Source of the DNA: Geosiphon pyriformis
Taxonomy: Eukaryota > Glomeromycota > Glomeromycetes > Archaeosporales > Geosiphonaceae
Assembly (NCBI GenBank): GCA_016748015.1
Contig: JAAOMT010000599.1
Location: forward strand, 158,151 to 222,150
Reading direction: 5' to 3'
Length of the DNA: 64,000 bases
Position numbers and translations under genes: made by a program. Below are positions 23,787-36,404 of this stretch, one piece after another; position 1 is the stretch's first letter; the number at the start of each line of letters is the position of its first letter. The notes beneath the pieces are model-generated. The model was not told where the DNA came from. It saw only the letters and a program-made list of their open reading frames with translations, and ran no database searches.

Positions 23787-26700
23787 ATGTTTACGAAAAC
23801 CCACCCAGTTTTACCCCAAAATATACAAGAACAACTTGAAAACCAAGGTAGCTCTAATTAAATTAGTAGAGTAAATTCCTAAATCTGATTTAAATTTTCA
23901 TGAGACCTTGTAGAATCCGATGATAGAAAATTCTCAAAAAAGTTTAAGGTTTGGGAGAAAATTCGTAAAGAAAAACGGAAGCGACAAAGAGAAGAAAAGA
24001 AGTGCAAAAGATTGAAGGTAAAACATGGTCAATATTTAAAATCAACATTCTATATCGGTGATCTCATGGCTCTTTTTTTTTAGGATTCTCCCAGGCAACC
24101 AGCGTTAACTTCCAATAAACGTCGTAAATATAGTGATGGAAACATAATCAATCACTCTAAGTCGAAATCATCAGCAACCAAGAAATTTAAAATTATAAAA
24201 GACGATTCTGAAGAAATAATTACTGAAAACTATACTGCCAAAAATAGTGAACATGATTCATCGCATATAGATGAAGATTCAATTGATTCAGATGAACGTC
24301 GGATGCGATGGCTAGAAAAAAAATTAGGAATAAAGTCTGAACAAAAAATTGATAAAGTTTTTCAGGAAGATGGTTTAGATGGTAAATGAGACCATTTTAT
24401 TTGATTGCATTTATAAGCAAAAGTTCTAAGGAACGTGTATCTTTGCTTCTTCAGATTTATTATCTGGATTTCAGATTGGCTCTTCGAAATTAAGCCACGT
24501 TAAACCTAAGTTCTTTAAAGCTATCTCTAAAAACTCCGATGCAGTTTCGTCAGTCAGAACTTTGGGGCAATATCAAAGTGGGTCAGAAGAAGATTCAATG
24601 ACCGTTAGTTCAGATGATGACGAGAAAGCGGCGTTAAATCAAGTTCATGACATCAATCTAGAGGCTCAAATAGATGATAAGTGTACAACTAAACAGGGTA
24701 AAGCAGTCTCAAAGTTAAATTTCTTAAAAAGTTGTAAAAAATGGTTGAAACTTATAAAGGGATAAAATTTCCCTTCGCTACTTATCACTATACTCAGACA
24801 TCAAATATATCCCCCCTCAATTGCGTGCCAAAACTCTTTATCAGACAGAGGAGTTGACTCGTATTCAAAGACTATTGCAAGGATTGCTCAATAGGTCTAT
24901 TTAAAAAACCCAAGTAATTTGGCAGCCGGCAAGCTGAAATTTTTAACTGGCTTTTTTAATTCTTAAAAAATCTAGACTTAGCGAATCCAATATTGAAAGC
25001 ATCTTGATGAATGTTGAAGAGCTTTACCGAAAATATACACGTCATGGTATTTGAGTGAATTTTTCAGAATCTTGAAACTCATAGTTTAATACTTGTTGAT
25101 CCTAAACAGATGTAACATCGACGATCACCCAGCTCATACTTCATATGGTTTCGTCAAGATCTAATCTTTTAGATCAGTTTGTTGCACTTTACGCGACTTT
25201 TGTAGCGGCCTTATACAAAATACTTGGGATTGATTTTTGTAGGTTCAGTCAAAGATTTGCGCTATCATTAAATATTAATTACTTGATTCTCATTATCTTC
25301 CATGATTAGGTTCTCATTTTATACAAACTTCCATAGAAGAATTTCAAGCTTTTCACAGAAAATATAGCAGTGCTTCCACCTTAAATAATGCAACAACCGA
25401 TTCTGGAAAAGAATGCACTAATCTTATCATATTGGTTTCAGCTCTCTACAATTTCCAAGTTATTTCATACATCCTAGTATATGATTTGATTCGGATTTTT
25501 ATCGCAGAGTTAAATGAGCTCAATGTAGAGCTTCTCCTCAAGGTCATCAAAAGTAGGTGAACGCAGCCTGTTTTGCGAATGATTTTGAAATTTTTATGAT
25601 ATCCATTTATTCCCATTCAGGCTCCGGTTTCCAATTACGACAGGATGATCCTTCCGCTTTGAAAGAAATAATTCAGCAGGTTCAAACTGAGATAAGTAAA
25701 AAAGATCCATCAACAATAAGGTATGTTATTTGATCTTTTACAATTATATTATATTACCAATAAATCATCAAAATTTTATGGATCTTATAGCTCGCGTACA
25801 AAATTTATGATTGAAACAATCACGAATCTCAAGAATAATCGCATAAAAGAACAAAAAACAATTTCAAGCTTAGATAGTACTATCAATTTGAAAAAGTTCT
25901 TATCTAATTTAGGAAAGAGAATACATGGTGAAGAAATCTCTTTTGCTCTTATCTGTTGAATTTTTAGTCAATTTTCAGAATGCTTATTAAATTGGAAATA
26001 AACAGTCAAAGGGTACGAACCACTCCGAGTTAGTTTGGGGGATATTAACTCGATTGAGACCAAAGGTAATGTAACTTTTTATGTTCAGTCACAATATATT
26101 CATTATCGATTTTTTTAAATTTTATTTTCAGGTAAATGGTGGCTTGTCGGAGCATCATGGAAGGCAAATTCTTCCGATGATCACAATGATTCCACAGTTA
26201 GCTTGAAACCCCTTCAAGACAATGCTGCAAATGAACCTTTGATAATATTGGCAAAACAGCAAAAAATGAATACTGATGTTAGAAGGAGCATTTTTATTGT
26301 GCTGATGAGTAGTGAGGTAAATGATTTTCTTAATGATATAAATATTAGTTTTTCAATCTTAAATTAATTAACACCTAATTGACTCTAGGACTATGTCGAC
26401 GCTTTCGAACGACTTTTAAAATTAAATTTAAAAGACGTCCAAGAGCGTGAAGTTCCCAGGGTTTTACTACATTGTTGTGGCAATGTAATTTTATTTTAAT
26501 GCAGTTTTTTTATGCTTTAGATAAAAGTCGTATTTACCCTTTTTATTCAAAAAGGAAAAAATCCACAATCCATACTATGACCTGATAGCTGAGCGTCTCT
26601 GTGCCCATGATTACGGCTTTAGAGTAACATTTCAATACTGTCTATGGGATTTTCTCAGAGAATGCGGTGAAAACGATGTTGGTGGAATGGAGCTTATTCA

Positions 26701-27225
26701 GAGGTCAAGAATGGTTGATCATGCCACTAAGATGGTTCCTCTTCGAAAGATTGTTAATTTGGCAAAACTTTATGCTTGGGTATTATCCTCTGGGGAGCTT
26801 TCCATCAATATATTGAAGGTTTGGGCTTTCACCATCACAAATTATTGACTTTATAAATTTAGAGTTGGATATTAATCATCATTAATTTACTTTCCCAATC
26901 TCAATGTATCTAGACTGTTTCTTTCAACAAATTGCAAGCTCAGAGTCGTGTATTTTTTCAACTTTTGTTTTCGCAAATAATTATCCTGTCCCAAAGAAAT
27001 ATTACACGTTCATCATCACGTATGGGAAAAGATCGACAAATCCTGGTTGATATTTTTGGAAAAGTTCTCCCTAATCTAGCATTAGCCCAAGGAATTTTAT
27101 TTTTTGTCAAACAATACCTTAAAAGCAACGAGATTTTAAAGAATGATGCAGACAGAGCGATTATTAAGTGGGGATGTAGTGTTATTGAGGAAGTGATCCA
27201 ATGTGGAAAAAATATTTTGGGTTGA
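23787..27225 (+). CDS. SGD1: SGD1/NOM1 nucleolar MIF4G-MA3 protein
   Basis: Predicted 15 exons, 809 aa: 23787-23847, 23914-24017, 24084-24381, 24455-24733, 24798-24894, 24976-25046, 25110-25238, 25310-25552, 25621-25720, 25791-25927, 26012-26065, 26132-26316, 26389-26484, 26555-26818, 26914-27225. Phases agree at every junction; the exon-4 donor could be 24730 instead. A lysine/arginine-rich stretch (residues 22-56) is nucleolar-signal-like, then a Ser/Asp-rich linker. The MIF4G domain starts at YIPPQLRAKT (about 249) and includes GSGFQLRQDD-type and KFMIETITNLKNNRI motifs. The MA3 domain (about 525-706) has MNTDVRRSIFIVLMSSEDY and KLNLKDVQEREV. Length fits the family (yeast Sgd1 about 900, human NOM1 860). 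Known role: nucleolar partner of an eIF4A-like helicase in 18S rRNA maturation. The start at 23787 is chosen by frame with exon 2. Confidence 0.9.
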
Positions 27226-27466
27226 TTGATTTTATGAAGCCAATTAAAATCATAAAAAATAGGTTCCCTGACTTGTTGAAAGCTGCATCTCCCAATTCTA
27301 AAAGTCATGGTGACTATCATATCATGACATCCTTTATTTGATTTGTTACACCAGTATTCTGTGACAATAAATATATTGGTTTCTAAATAACCCTAAAAAC
27401 TAGGTTCAGCCCACAGAGGATCAAGGATTTTGGTGTTGGAGAATACTCTATCAAAAGTAGGTAGAC
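27226..27466. other. Intergenic region between SGD1-like and intersectin-like genes
   Basis: About 240 bp between two plus-strand genes. ACAATAAATATA near 27363-27374 is a plausible polyadenylation signal for the upstream gene. The promoter and 5' leader of the intersectin-like gene must also fit here. Confidence 0.4.
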
Positions 27467-30400
27467 ATGTCGCAACAGCAGCAGCAGCAGCAACAACAAC
27501 AACAACAACAACAATATCTCTTTCAGCAAGGTTCGCGTGCGCCCAGCGGTCCGAATCCCATCTTGCAGACACCAATGATTCAACAGCAATATGGACTTTC
27601 CAACTTGTCAGGACTTGGCCAGTTGTCTATTTTCCCAGAAGTCTCGCTTAGCGGAGCCAACACCGCACCAGGGGTTATAGCTTTGTCCCATCGAATGATG
27701 CCGCAACAAAACCCACAGCAGCAATACAATACTTCCGGGTTGCAAGGCAACGCTAAAATACCGTGGGCTGTAAGTCCCGAAGAAAAAAGTCAATATAGGG
27801 AAATTTTTAAAGCATGGGATACGGCTGGATTGGGATATATATCAGGTGTTTTGTATAAGGACTCTTGATCATTGGCGTGCCTATGATGTTTTTAGACAAA
27901 TCTTTGCTTAATCCACAATTTATATTAGGGGAGAAAGGGCGAGAAGTATTCTCTCAGTCTGGATTACCCGCAAACGTATTGATGCAAATTTGGTTAGTAG
28001 CAATCAAAAATTCGGATTTCTTTTGTGCTATTTTCATGCGATATGCCGATATCCTTTTAAAAGGCTTCAATATTGTTAATTTTATGGATTTAAGGAACCT
28101 TGCCGATCCTAGCAATCAAGGAAAGCTTAATCAAGATGAATTTGCTGTTGCTATGCACTTAATATATCGAAAGCTCAATGGATATGATGTCCCAACATCC
28201 CTTCCACCCGAATTAATTCCTCCTTCTTCTCGGGATTTCGCCGAAAGCGTCGATCTTGTCAAAAACATTTTGGCCACTGACCTTCATAACCAAAGAACGG
28301 GGCTTTCTCCCCAAATTTCTACCTCTTCATATATAAAATCAAGGAGCTTCACGAATAATCCGACTATCGATATACGAACTGATGGCGTCAGCTATAAGCA
28401 TGAGGATAAAGAAATTGGATATGTTTCTTCGGCTCGAAGACGCGTACCATCTGTGACTAGAGAAACGTCACCTTCTTATTCCTCTAGATCTGAATCTGGT
28501 CGTGATGAATCAACTACTAACCTTTCGGATCTTAAGAAGCAGATCCACGAAAAAGAAATATTACTAGATGCTTTGTCGTATAGTGCGGAAACAGCCCCCA
28601 TATCATCCTATGACTCTAATGACATCGAGGAATTCAAGAGGAAGATTAGGGATCTCCAATCACAAATAGCTGGGCAAAAATCACACTCTAGTCAAGATTG
28701 GATTGTAAGGAAGGCTTTCACAGATATGGAAGAATTGAATTCTCTCATTGATAAACATCACAGTCTGGAATTTGATCTCAATAATATGATATACGACATT
28801 CCTGATTCAATAAATAAAATTCGAGAAACAGACAACAAAGTAGCGGAAGCAAAATTAGACTTATTTAAACTACGGGAGTCGCATAACAGTTCGTCGGATT
28901 TTTCAAGTATTGGTGAAGGGTCTATGACCGAAGCTGATAAAATAAAGGCTAAAGCTACAGCAATGCTTCAAGCACGTATGGCAGCCATAACTGGGAATCC
29001 GGTACCTCTTGTTGGTAGTGGGTCTGATGCAAGTGCAGTAAGAAGATTAGAAGAAGAAACAATTAAAGTTAACGCCGATAAAACCACTCGAGAACAACGT
29101 GTTTCAGACGTTGAAAGAATAGTATCTAGATTACAAGATTTTATTATTCGTGTTGCCAGGGAGAGAGACGAAATAGAATCTAAAATTCAAAAAAATGGCA
29201 TACGTTTTGCAAAGGAGGACAAAGAAAAATGGAATGAGGGGATTGGTGTTAGTGAGGAAGCTCGAAGATTCATCAAAGATCTCGAAAAAGAAGATTCAAG
29301 GGGCATTCCAAAAATAGATTATACTGAATCTGACTATGAATCGCGTGACCCGTCTTATGGAGATTCTCCTCCAAAATCTTCGAAATTAATTTCTAAATCT
29401 ACCACTAGCTATTCCTCATACAGTATCTCCTCCCAAAGTTCATCATCAAAGGCAAAGTCTCCTGAAGAACGTGCGGCATTCATTAAAGCTGAAGCAGAGC
29501 GTCGAATGCAGGAGCGATTGAAGGCTTTAGGTGTGACGCCTCCAGTGGCAGCAGCTAAATCCACCCCTGTTTCTCGATCTTCATCAATTTCCGATCGTCT
29601 AGCCCGCGAAAAAGCAGAGACTGCTGAAAGAATAGAACGTGCAGAAAAGGAAGCTGCCGAACGTGAGCGTACTCGTTCTGAAAGACTTTTAGCTGAAAAG
29701 CAGAAAAAAGCTGACGAGGAAGCGGAAAGGACACGTAGGGTCGAGGAGTATGAACGTCGAGAAGCTGAAAGGAGAAAACAATGGTTAGCTGAGGCTGAAG
29801 AACTTGAAAAAGTTAAAGGCAGGAAAGCTCGTGAAAAAGAGGAAGCCGCTCGTGCACTTGAACTGGAGCTAGAACGTAAACGTTTAGAAGATGTTGAACG
29901 CGATAAACGGGAAAAAGAAGAACGCCTTGCTCGTATCAAAAAAGAAGCCGCAGAACGTGCAGCAGAAGAAGAACGCTATCGTGAAGAACAGAAAGCGATA
30001 TTGGAAAATGCACAGGCTGCCAGGGAACAAGCAAGGAAATTAGAGGAAGAGGCAAAGCAGCGTGATGAATCTCTTAAGCTTGAGGCTGAACGTTTAAAGA
30101 TAAAGAAGGAAGAGTCAATTTGGCAAGTGAGATTGCCAAATGAAGCAAATATTGTTCAAGAAAAAAATAAGCCAGTCAGCACCAACCCTTTTTTAAAATT
30201 TGGTGCGCCAAATAAACCGGAAGAAACCATGCTTTCCCAAACACTTGATAGCACAAATCCTTTTTTTCGAATTGCAGCTGCGGAAGCTGCTTCTTCAATA
30301 TCAAACCTACCATCCAAAGAAGCAGAACAAGATGATTGGGATGTTGTTGACAAAGACGAAGGTGATAGTGACGAGGATGATTTCAGGATGCCCGGAAACA

Positions 30401-33400
30401 AAGAATTCGCAGCAAAAATCATAGCTAAAGGGACATTTAACAGTGGAATAAAATCTTCATCTGATTCAATAACTTCAGAGGCTTTTGCTAATTCTACGTC
30501 AACAATACCATTTTCACCCATCACATCAAAAACACTTCCTGCATCAAGTCTTGAAGAAATTCAATCTACACCAACCCCTCTTTTTACAATTCCAGTAGCC
30601 CCTCCCTTTACTACCTCATTCATTATTCCAACACCTCCTAATTTAAATGTCCCAGTACCACCACCGCCACCTCCAACTAACTTATCTCCTACCAACCTGG
30701 TTTCCAATTCAGCAGCCTCTAATCTTTCCCCCACAAATTCACTCGATAACCCCTCCATAGATGGACGTGGGGCTTTGCTGAATCAGATTCAATTAGGGAA
30801 AAAACTGAAGCCTACAAAAACACATGATCGATCTATTCCACAAACAGGAGGCAAGTACTAGATACTTTTACCGCTTCAAGTTTAAAATTTAGAGCTTATT
30901 ACACATATTTTTTGTTATCTTGCAGGTCGAACCAGCGAGGATAGCCCCTCAAATGCTTCTAGCCGGACTTCACAGGCGCATTCTGGTTCCGTGGGTCCGG
31001 CTGGACTTGGTGGTTTGTTTTCAGATGGAATTCCTACTTTGAAAAGCCGTGGAGGTGTAGGAACAGGCCGGGGCCAATCTGACGATGAAATATTTGCAAA
31101 TAAATTTCATGCGGAAAGATCTACATATCTTGAAAAATTAGATCGCAGGATATCAACCGATTGGTTTGGTAGCTTAGCGTTAGATCAATTGGCTGTGGAA
31201 GAGCCCCCTAAGGCAAGGCAAATAGTAAATACTCAAACTACACTCATGGAAGAAAAAGATGAGATAAAGCCTTTAGTTAGAGTCGAATCGCCTTCTCTTA
31301 TCACATCTTCTATCGAACAAGATGTAGATTTTAATGAAGAATTACATGTGAAAACCATGTTTTCTTATCGTGGAACTAGTCCCGATGATCTCCAATTTGA
31401 TGCTGGAGTAACCTTTATTGCTCATCCATCCAAGGATAAAAAGAATGCCGACTGGTGGTATGGAGTCCTTGAGGCCACTGGGAAAAAAGGATGGTTTCCA
31501 AAAAACTATGTCCAACTTGTAAGAGAAGGTACTCATCAAATTCAAAATTTTCATTTTTTCAGTAACAGGTAATTCTCTCAAAACTAACCATACTTATACG
31601 ATCTCATACTTTCGTTTAAGTTGAAGATGTTGGCAAACCCGAATCTATTGTAGAAGGTAAAATCAATTTTAAATAATTATCTTGATTTTTCTTGAGTGTT
31701 TCTGAATGTTAACGTTGGCTTTTTATATTTTTAGAAGTAGAAATATGTAAAGCCAAAGTCCTTTGGGATTATAAAGCTAGAAACGAATATGAGCTTGATG
31801 TCAAGCAAGGAAACATTTTATCTATTCTCAACAAGTCTTTAGGTGATTGGTGGAAGGCTGAGTATGAGGGTGCTAAAGGAGTTGTTCCAGCAAATTATGT
31901 CGAAGAGGTATCTAGTAGTAGCGGTTAGTGTTTGACTTTAATATATTATATTTTTTTGCTATCATTGGTAGCCAAAAGATTTATCAAATGTTTGAATTAT
32001 ACAAAAATGAAAAGCTATTTCCTAAGGTTAATTTTAGATTTATTCATACAAGAGAACTTTTCGTCCTATTAAAAGAGAAAAACTTTGAGCAAACTTTCAA
32101 TGTGAGTGTAAAGTAATAAAAAATTTTCCTTCTTTTATTATTTCATGTTCAATTTCCACCATGCCCGTTACGACTGCTTCATTCAACCAAACAATTAAGA
32201 TAAGGACACTGGCACAATCTCTTCTCAACAAAGTAGTGCCAGCGATTCCGAAACTGAAGATCCATTTGATAGTATTTCTTTTGATAATGAAAAAAATAAT
32301 AAAAATATTGTGAGCCCAGTTTCTATTCCTTACACCTCACACAATGATGAAAAATTATTGCCTATATTGGTGGTTGGTTCCACGACAAGTTTGAAAACAA
32401 ATAAATCAGAAGTAAGAACTAGAAGTCCAAGCCCAACTCGCCTTTTTGGGTCAAGTCCAATAACTCCAGTTCCTTGGATAGATCCCAATGAGCGTCACTT
32501 ATCCATCAATGCATTGTCAGATGCTGGTCTGTTACCAGCTGCTCTTGGGACAAGGCCAGATTCTCCTGGATTTGCTGGACCAGTATGTTCATTAATAGAG
32601 GCTTTGATCATTACTTTTCCAATATCAAACATGTTAACAGTGAATTATTACTTTCAATGTGCTCATCCTAAAGCGTCCTATATCTCAAACATGGTCAGGT
32701 TTCATGGATAATGATACGATCGAGAGTCTTCCAAAAGAAGAGCGTAAACGTCAGGAAGGGATTTTTGAACTGATCACAACCGAACAAAGTTATCTTCGAG
32801 ATCTTCAAATGATTGTCGCAGATTTTTACAGTCCGCTACAGAATCTTTTAGATACCCACGAATTATCAACATTATTTTCAAATATTGAAGACATTTTGCT
32901 TTGTAATACAGAAATTCTCAGTGATTTGGAGCAAAGGCAACGAGATGAAGGATTCTTTGTTGACACTTTAGGCGATATACTGGTCAAGCATGTCGAGAAC
33001 TTAAGATGTTATGTTGTTTATTGTGGTAATCAAATGAATGCAAGTAAGTTTTTGCAGAAAAAACGTATTGAAGACTCGAGATTCGATGATTTTTTAAAGG
33101 TAACGTAGCATTGAAGACTTCCCACGAAGCGAAAATATTCACTTGATGTTTCTCTAATACTTATAAAAAATTAATGATAATGGCTTATTAGCAAAAACTT
33201 CAAGATCCTCGAACTAGATTATTAGACCTGTCAAGCTATTTACTCAAACCATTGCAAAGAATAACTCGCTATCCCCTATTATTTCGACAGGTAAATCCAA
33301 ATGAAATTATTTCATGGGCAGGATATTTGAGATTATATCTTGAAAAAAAAAAGCAATCCTGGACACTTTCATTTCAAATAGATCCTTCACTATACAGAGA

Positions 33401-34850
33401 AAGACAATCCTGACCATCAAAACATTATCCAATCTCTGAATATAGCCGAAGATATTTTGGAACAAACAAATGAAGCTGCTCGTGAACAGGAAAATCAAGT
33501 AAAGATAGCTGAAATAGCGAAATCTGTTGATTTAGAGGGACTAGAGGAGGTTGATAAAAATCTTATTGGATCAAGTAGTCTCAAATCCAGAAAAGTTCAT
33601 TTTTGATTTTAACCCTCATAGAAGCTCGATCTGAAAAGTTTGACAGGACTTGTGGGTAAACGGCAATTCGTGATGGAAGGACCACTTCAGAAAGCCAAGA
33701 GTAATCGTAAACTTCATGGATATTTATTTAACGACTTATTGATTCTTGCACAACCTTCTCGTCACTCGGCAGCCAGAGGCTATAAATATTCTCTTTATAA
33801 ACTAGTATGATTCACACAGCTTCTACATCATAGCTTTTTTATGTGCCATCAGACAATTTCTTCTTGAACTTCTTGAACCTTTTCTTAGCCCATACCGCTC
33901 AATGAGATTTTTGTGCTAGATATTAATCAAGGTAAAACTCAAATAATATCATGAATATCTTTTCCATCAATTCATATTTTATAATCCTCTTGTAATGCAT
34001 GTTCGTTAAATTAACAGATGAATGCTTTCAAATCGTTCACATTGCCGAAAAAATCAATCTTCGTGCGAGGGATGTATCTGTAAAAAGACAATGGATAAAT
34101 CAAATCGAGACCGCTCGGGGCTACTGTCTTGGTATTGAACAGAAAAATCAAAATAAAGGTAATATTATATAAATAAGCTGCGTCCAAAAATAATCTATGT
34201 TAAATGCTTCATTCATCATTATTATTACATTCGCAAAAACGGACGATTATTATTAACAGATTGCATTGGCACTTTGAGAGCGGTGATTTATGAAGGCGTT
34301 GTGCCATTTGATCCATATGGTATGTCAATTTGTGATTCAATATTGATTAAATAAAAAAATACTATAATAAACCTATTGATTTCTCAGCAAAGGAAAAACC
34401 AACCGTCAATTCATACTGTCAAGCAAGACTAAATCGTCAAGTCTTTAAGACAAAGGTTGTTAAGGAAACTATAAATCCAAGATGGAATCAGGTTTGTTTA
34501 AATATTGAACCCTCAGATGATCAAAGTAATCATATAACTAATTTTTTCCATTCAGGTACTGCTCTTTTCTGTGACAACGTTGGATGATACGTTGAAACTG
34601 TCTCTTTTTAATTACGATAAGCATACCCAAAATGGTGAGAATTTTCTTGATTGATTTTTATCCATGACCAAATATCTCAGTTTATATTTTTATTCTGTTA
34701 GAATACCTTGGTCAAGCGGAAATCGGCCTTCGTCTTCTTGAAACATACGACAACAGAGAAACTGAAAAAATCACTTTACATCTGAAAGATGTGCCACCCG
34801 GGCGACCAATAGGATCCATTTCCATATATCTCAGCTATAGGCCGACGTAA
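27467..34850 (+). CDS. CIN1: Intersectin-like (CIN1/Pan1-type) endocytic scaffold and RhoGEF
   Basis: Predicted 17 exons, 1953 aa, all phases consistent: 27467-27845, 27929-27992, 28095-30850, 30926-31528, 31621-31656, 31735-31923, 32200-32582, 32674-33099, 33192-33290, 33382-33549, 33622-33804, 33889-33931, 34018-34158, 34260-34319, 34388-34491, 34556-34634, 34702-34850. Order: run of 14 Gln after MS; one EH domain (about 100-195; FKAWDTAGLGYISG, EF loop DPSNQGKLNQDE, tail PPELIPPSSRDF as in Pan1); coiled coils (about 286-416 and 600-826); two NPF motifs (about 845, 868); proline run; WH2 motif (GRGALLNQIQLGKKLK, about 1040); SH3 (about 1207-1262) and SH3 (about 1281-1341); DH RhoGEF (about 1489-1700; RTRLLDLSSYLLKPLQRITR); PH (about 1705-1820); C2 to the end. 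It probably links clathrin-coat endocytosis to actin and a Rho-family GTPase. Intron 3 uses a GC donor. Gene name by architecture, not by orthology search. Confidence 0.9.
30851..30925 (+). other. GC-AG intron in the intersectin-like gene
   Basis: The exon ends GGAG and the intron begins GCAAGT and ends TTGCAG. The nearby GT (30855) would give a stop soon after the junction, whereas the GC donor keeps the frame through the next 603-nt exon. AG/GCAAGT is the usual context of GC donors. Confidence 0.75.
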
Positions 34851-36404
34851 AAAGCCCCGTACAAAAATAAATTCAATTCTTGTATTTATATTTGAAATTC
34901 ATCCTGATTATTTAATTTACTATCAAGTTTTCCTCGGTATTTTCATTTCAATTTTCTCTTACTGAAATATTCTATACTCAATATGACAGCTAATACTGTA
35001 TTTATAATTTTTTTATGCATCGAAATGAATGATGATATCAAATCAAAATATTCAATTTTAAAATTAACTTGCAAAAAGAGTAATATAATGTTCGATCACT
35101 GCTTTTACTAATAAACTAATTGGCATAGTTATATTAGATAATTAAGATAATAACTTGACATTTTTATTTACATTCTTCACATTAAATGTTATGTTTTTGA
35201 TATTGTAAACACTTGTTTTGCAAACTTTTTTGCTTTAATGATAATTTTTTTTTGCTAAAACAGATAATCATAGTTAAGTAATAAATAAAATTATTTAATT
35301 GTAATTAATTAAAGTACTATTTTCAAAAGTAATTTGAATTCCAAGATTTTTTAAATGGTTGCAGTTCAAACCACATATTTTTATAAATAATCTTTATTTT
35401 GCAAGCATTAGATTTAGTTTTATTATCAATTTTTGCTGTATTTAGCCGATTGATTTCAGAATAATTCCAATAAAAAAACCCCATTCCAAAACCCAATTAT
35501 TATTTCACAAAAAGTGATGATGGTAAAAATAAAATATGTTAAACTAGGATGAAAAAAACAACAGCTTTATATTGTGAAAAGAGGTTTTTCTGATATGTAT
35601 ATTTTTGTTAAAGGAGACAAGTACTTATCTCCGATAACAAAATAATAATAGCCGACTTCGGACCATTTTTTCAAACGTTTTATCAGTGTTAAATTTGAAC
35701 AATCATGCAATCGGGTTTTCTATACATTGTGTCTTGGTAAGCTCTTACAGTATAATTAGGTAAAAGACTTTAAAGCCTAAATACGAGTGATGGCTTTCCA
35801 ACGATTAATCTGAATGGTTATTTTTAATTGTATTCACAGTCGCGTGGATCAAATTTTGAGTCGCGCTGCGCTGTACACCAGGAAGGTTTCATCAAGCCCA
35901 GATCCTTACTAATCGACAAGCGGGTATATGGTACAAAAGGAAAAATACTACATTAATGTAGGATGAATTCCAAATGATTTTCTCTGCTATTTCTAGACAT
36001 TAAAATAACCACGTTGTTTCCTATTATCAGCGTTCTAACACCTGCTTCTTTGCGGTGATTGTTGTTTCAAATTAAAAAGTATTTTATTTTTTCTAGCTTT
36101 AATAGATGGTTGGTGCACACTTTCACTTATATAATATATCCAATTTACTCACTTTGGTTTCTTTTTTTACCACAACTTTTCTTTGAAAGAATTATAACTT
36201 GACATCAAATTGCGAGATTTTTTGAAAGTTGCGTGGTTTCTCATCTCTGGAGTATGAGAAATGATGTTTCTCAAAATTGAATTAATCCTATTTGACTTTT
36301 CTGAAATTCTTTATAACTCTTCGCAATTTAACATCATACCCATCATTCAATTACACTTTGAGTTTGCAAAATTGCAAATAAATAAATCACATACCCAACC
36401 AACA
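34851..36404. other. Intergenic region with a possible small spliced gene
   Basis: The first part holds the 3' flank of the intersectin-like gene (AAAAATAAATTC near 34864). 34.9-35.6 kb is AT-rich without features. A GC-rich patch at 35.65-35.93 kb is described separately. 36.1-36.4 kb is the probable promoter and leader of the next gene. Confidence 0.5.
35705..35912 (+). CDS. Candidate small spliced ORF (34 aa), uncertain
   Basis: ATG at 35705, exon 35705-35736, intron 35737-35839 with good ends (GGTAAGC and TTCACAG), exon 35840-35912. The joined frame codes 34 residues, with a hydrophobic start (MQSGFLYIVS) and a basic end (ALYTRKVSSSPDPY), reminiscent in size of tiny mitochondrial membrane subunits, but I do not recognise it. 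A second frame of the second exon stays open longer (38 codons to 35953) but does not join in phase. The locally high CpG content argues for conserved function in this AT-rich flank. It could equally be the 5' non-coding exons of a longer transcript. Confidence 0.25.

Noticed and set aside
23689-23874. 61-codon plus-strand frame as the start of the SGD1-like gene
   Set aside because: Its frame does not continue into the recognisable second exon. The ATG at 23787 in another frame joins exon 2 in phase.
27383-27589. Minus-strand Leu- or Val-repeat frames near 27.5 kb
   Set aside because: They are the antisense of the CAG/CAA repeat that codes the polyglutamine run.
29409-29939. Long minus-strand frame inside the intersectin-like gene (176 codons)
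   Set aside because: It is the antisense of a Glu/Arg/Ala-rich coiled coil. Ser/Arg repeats are a by-product of the sense codons.
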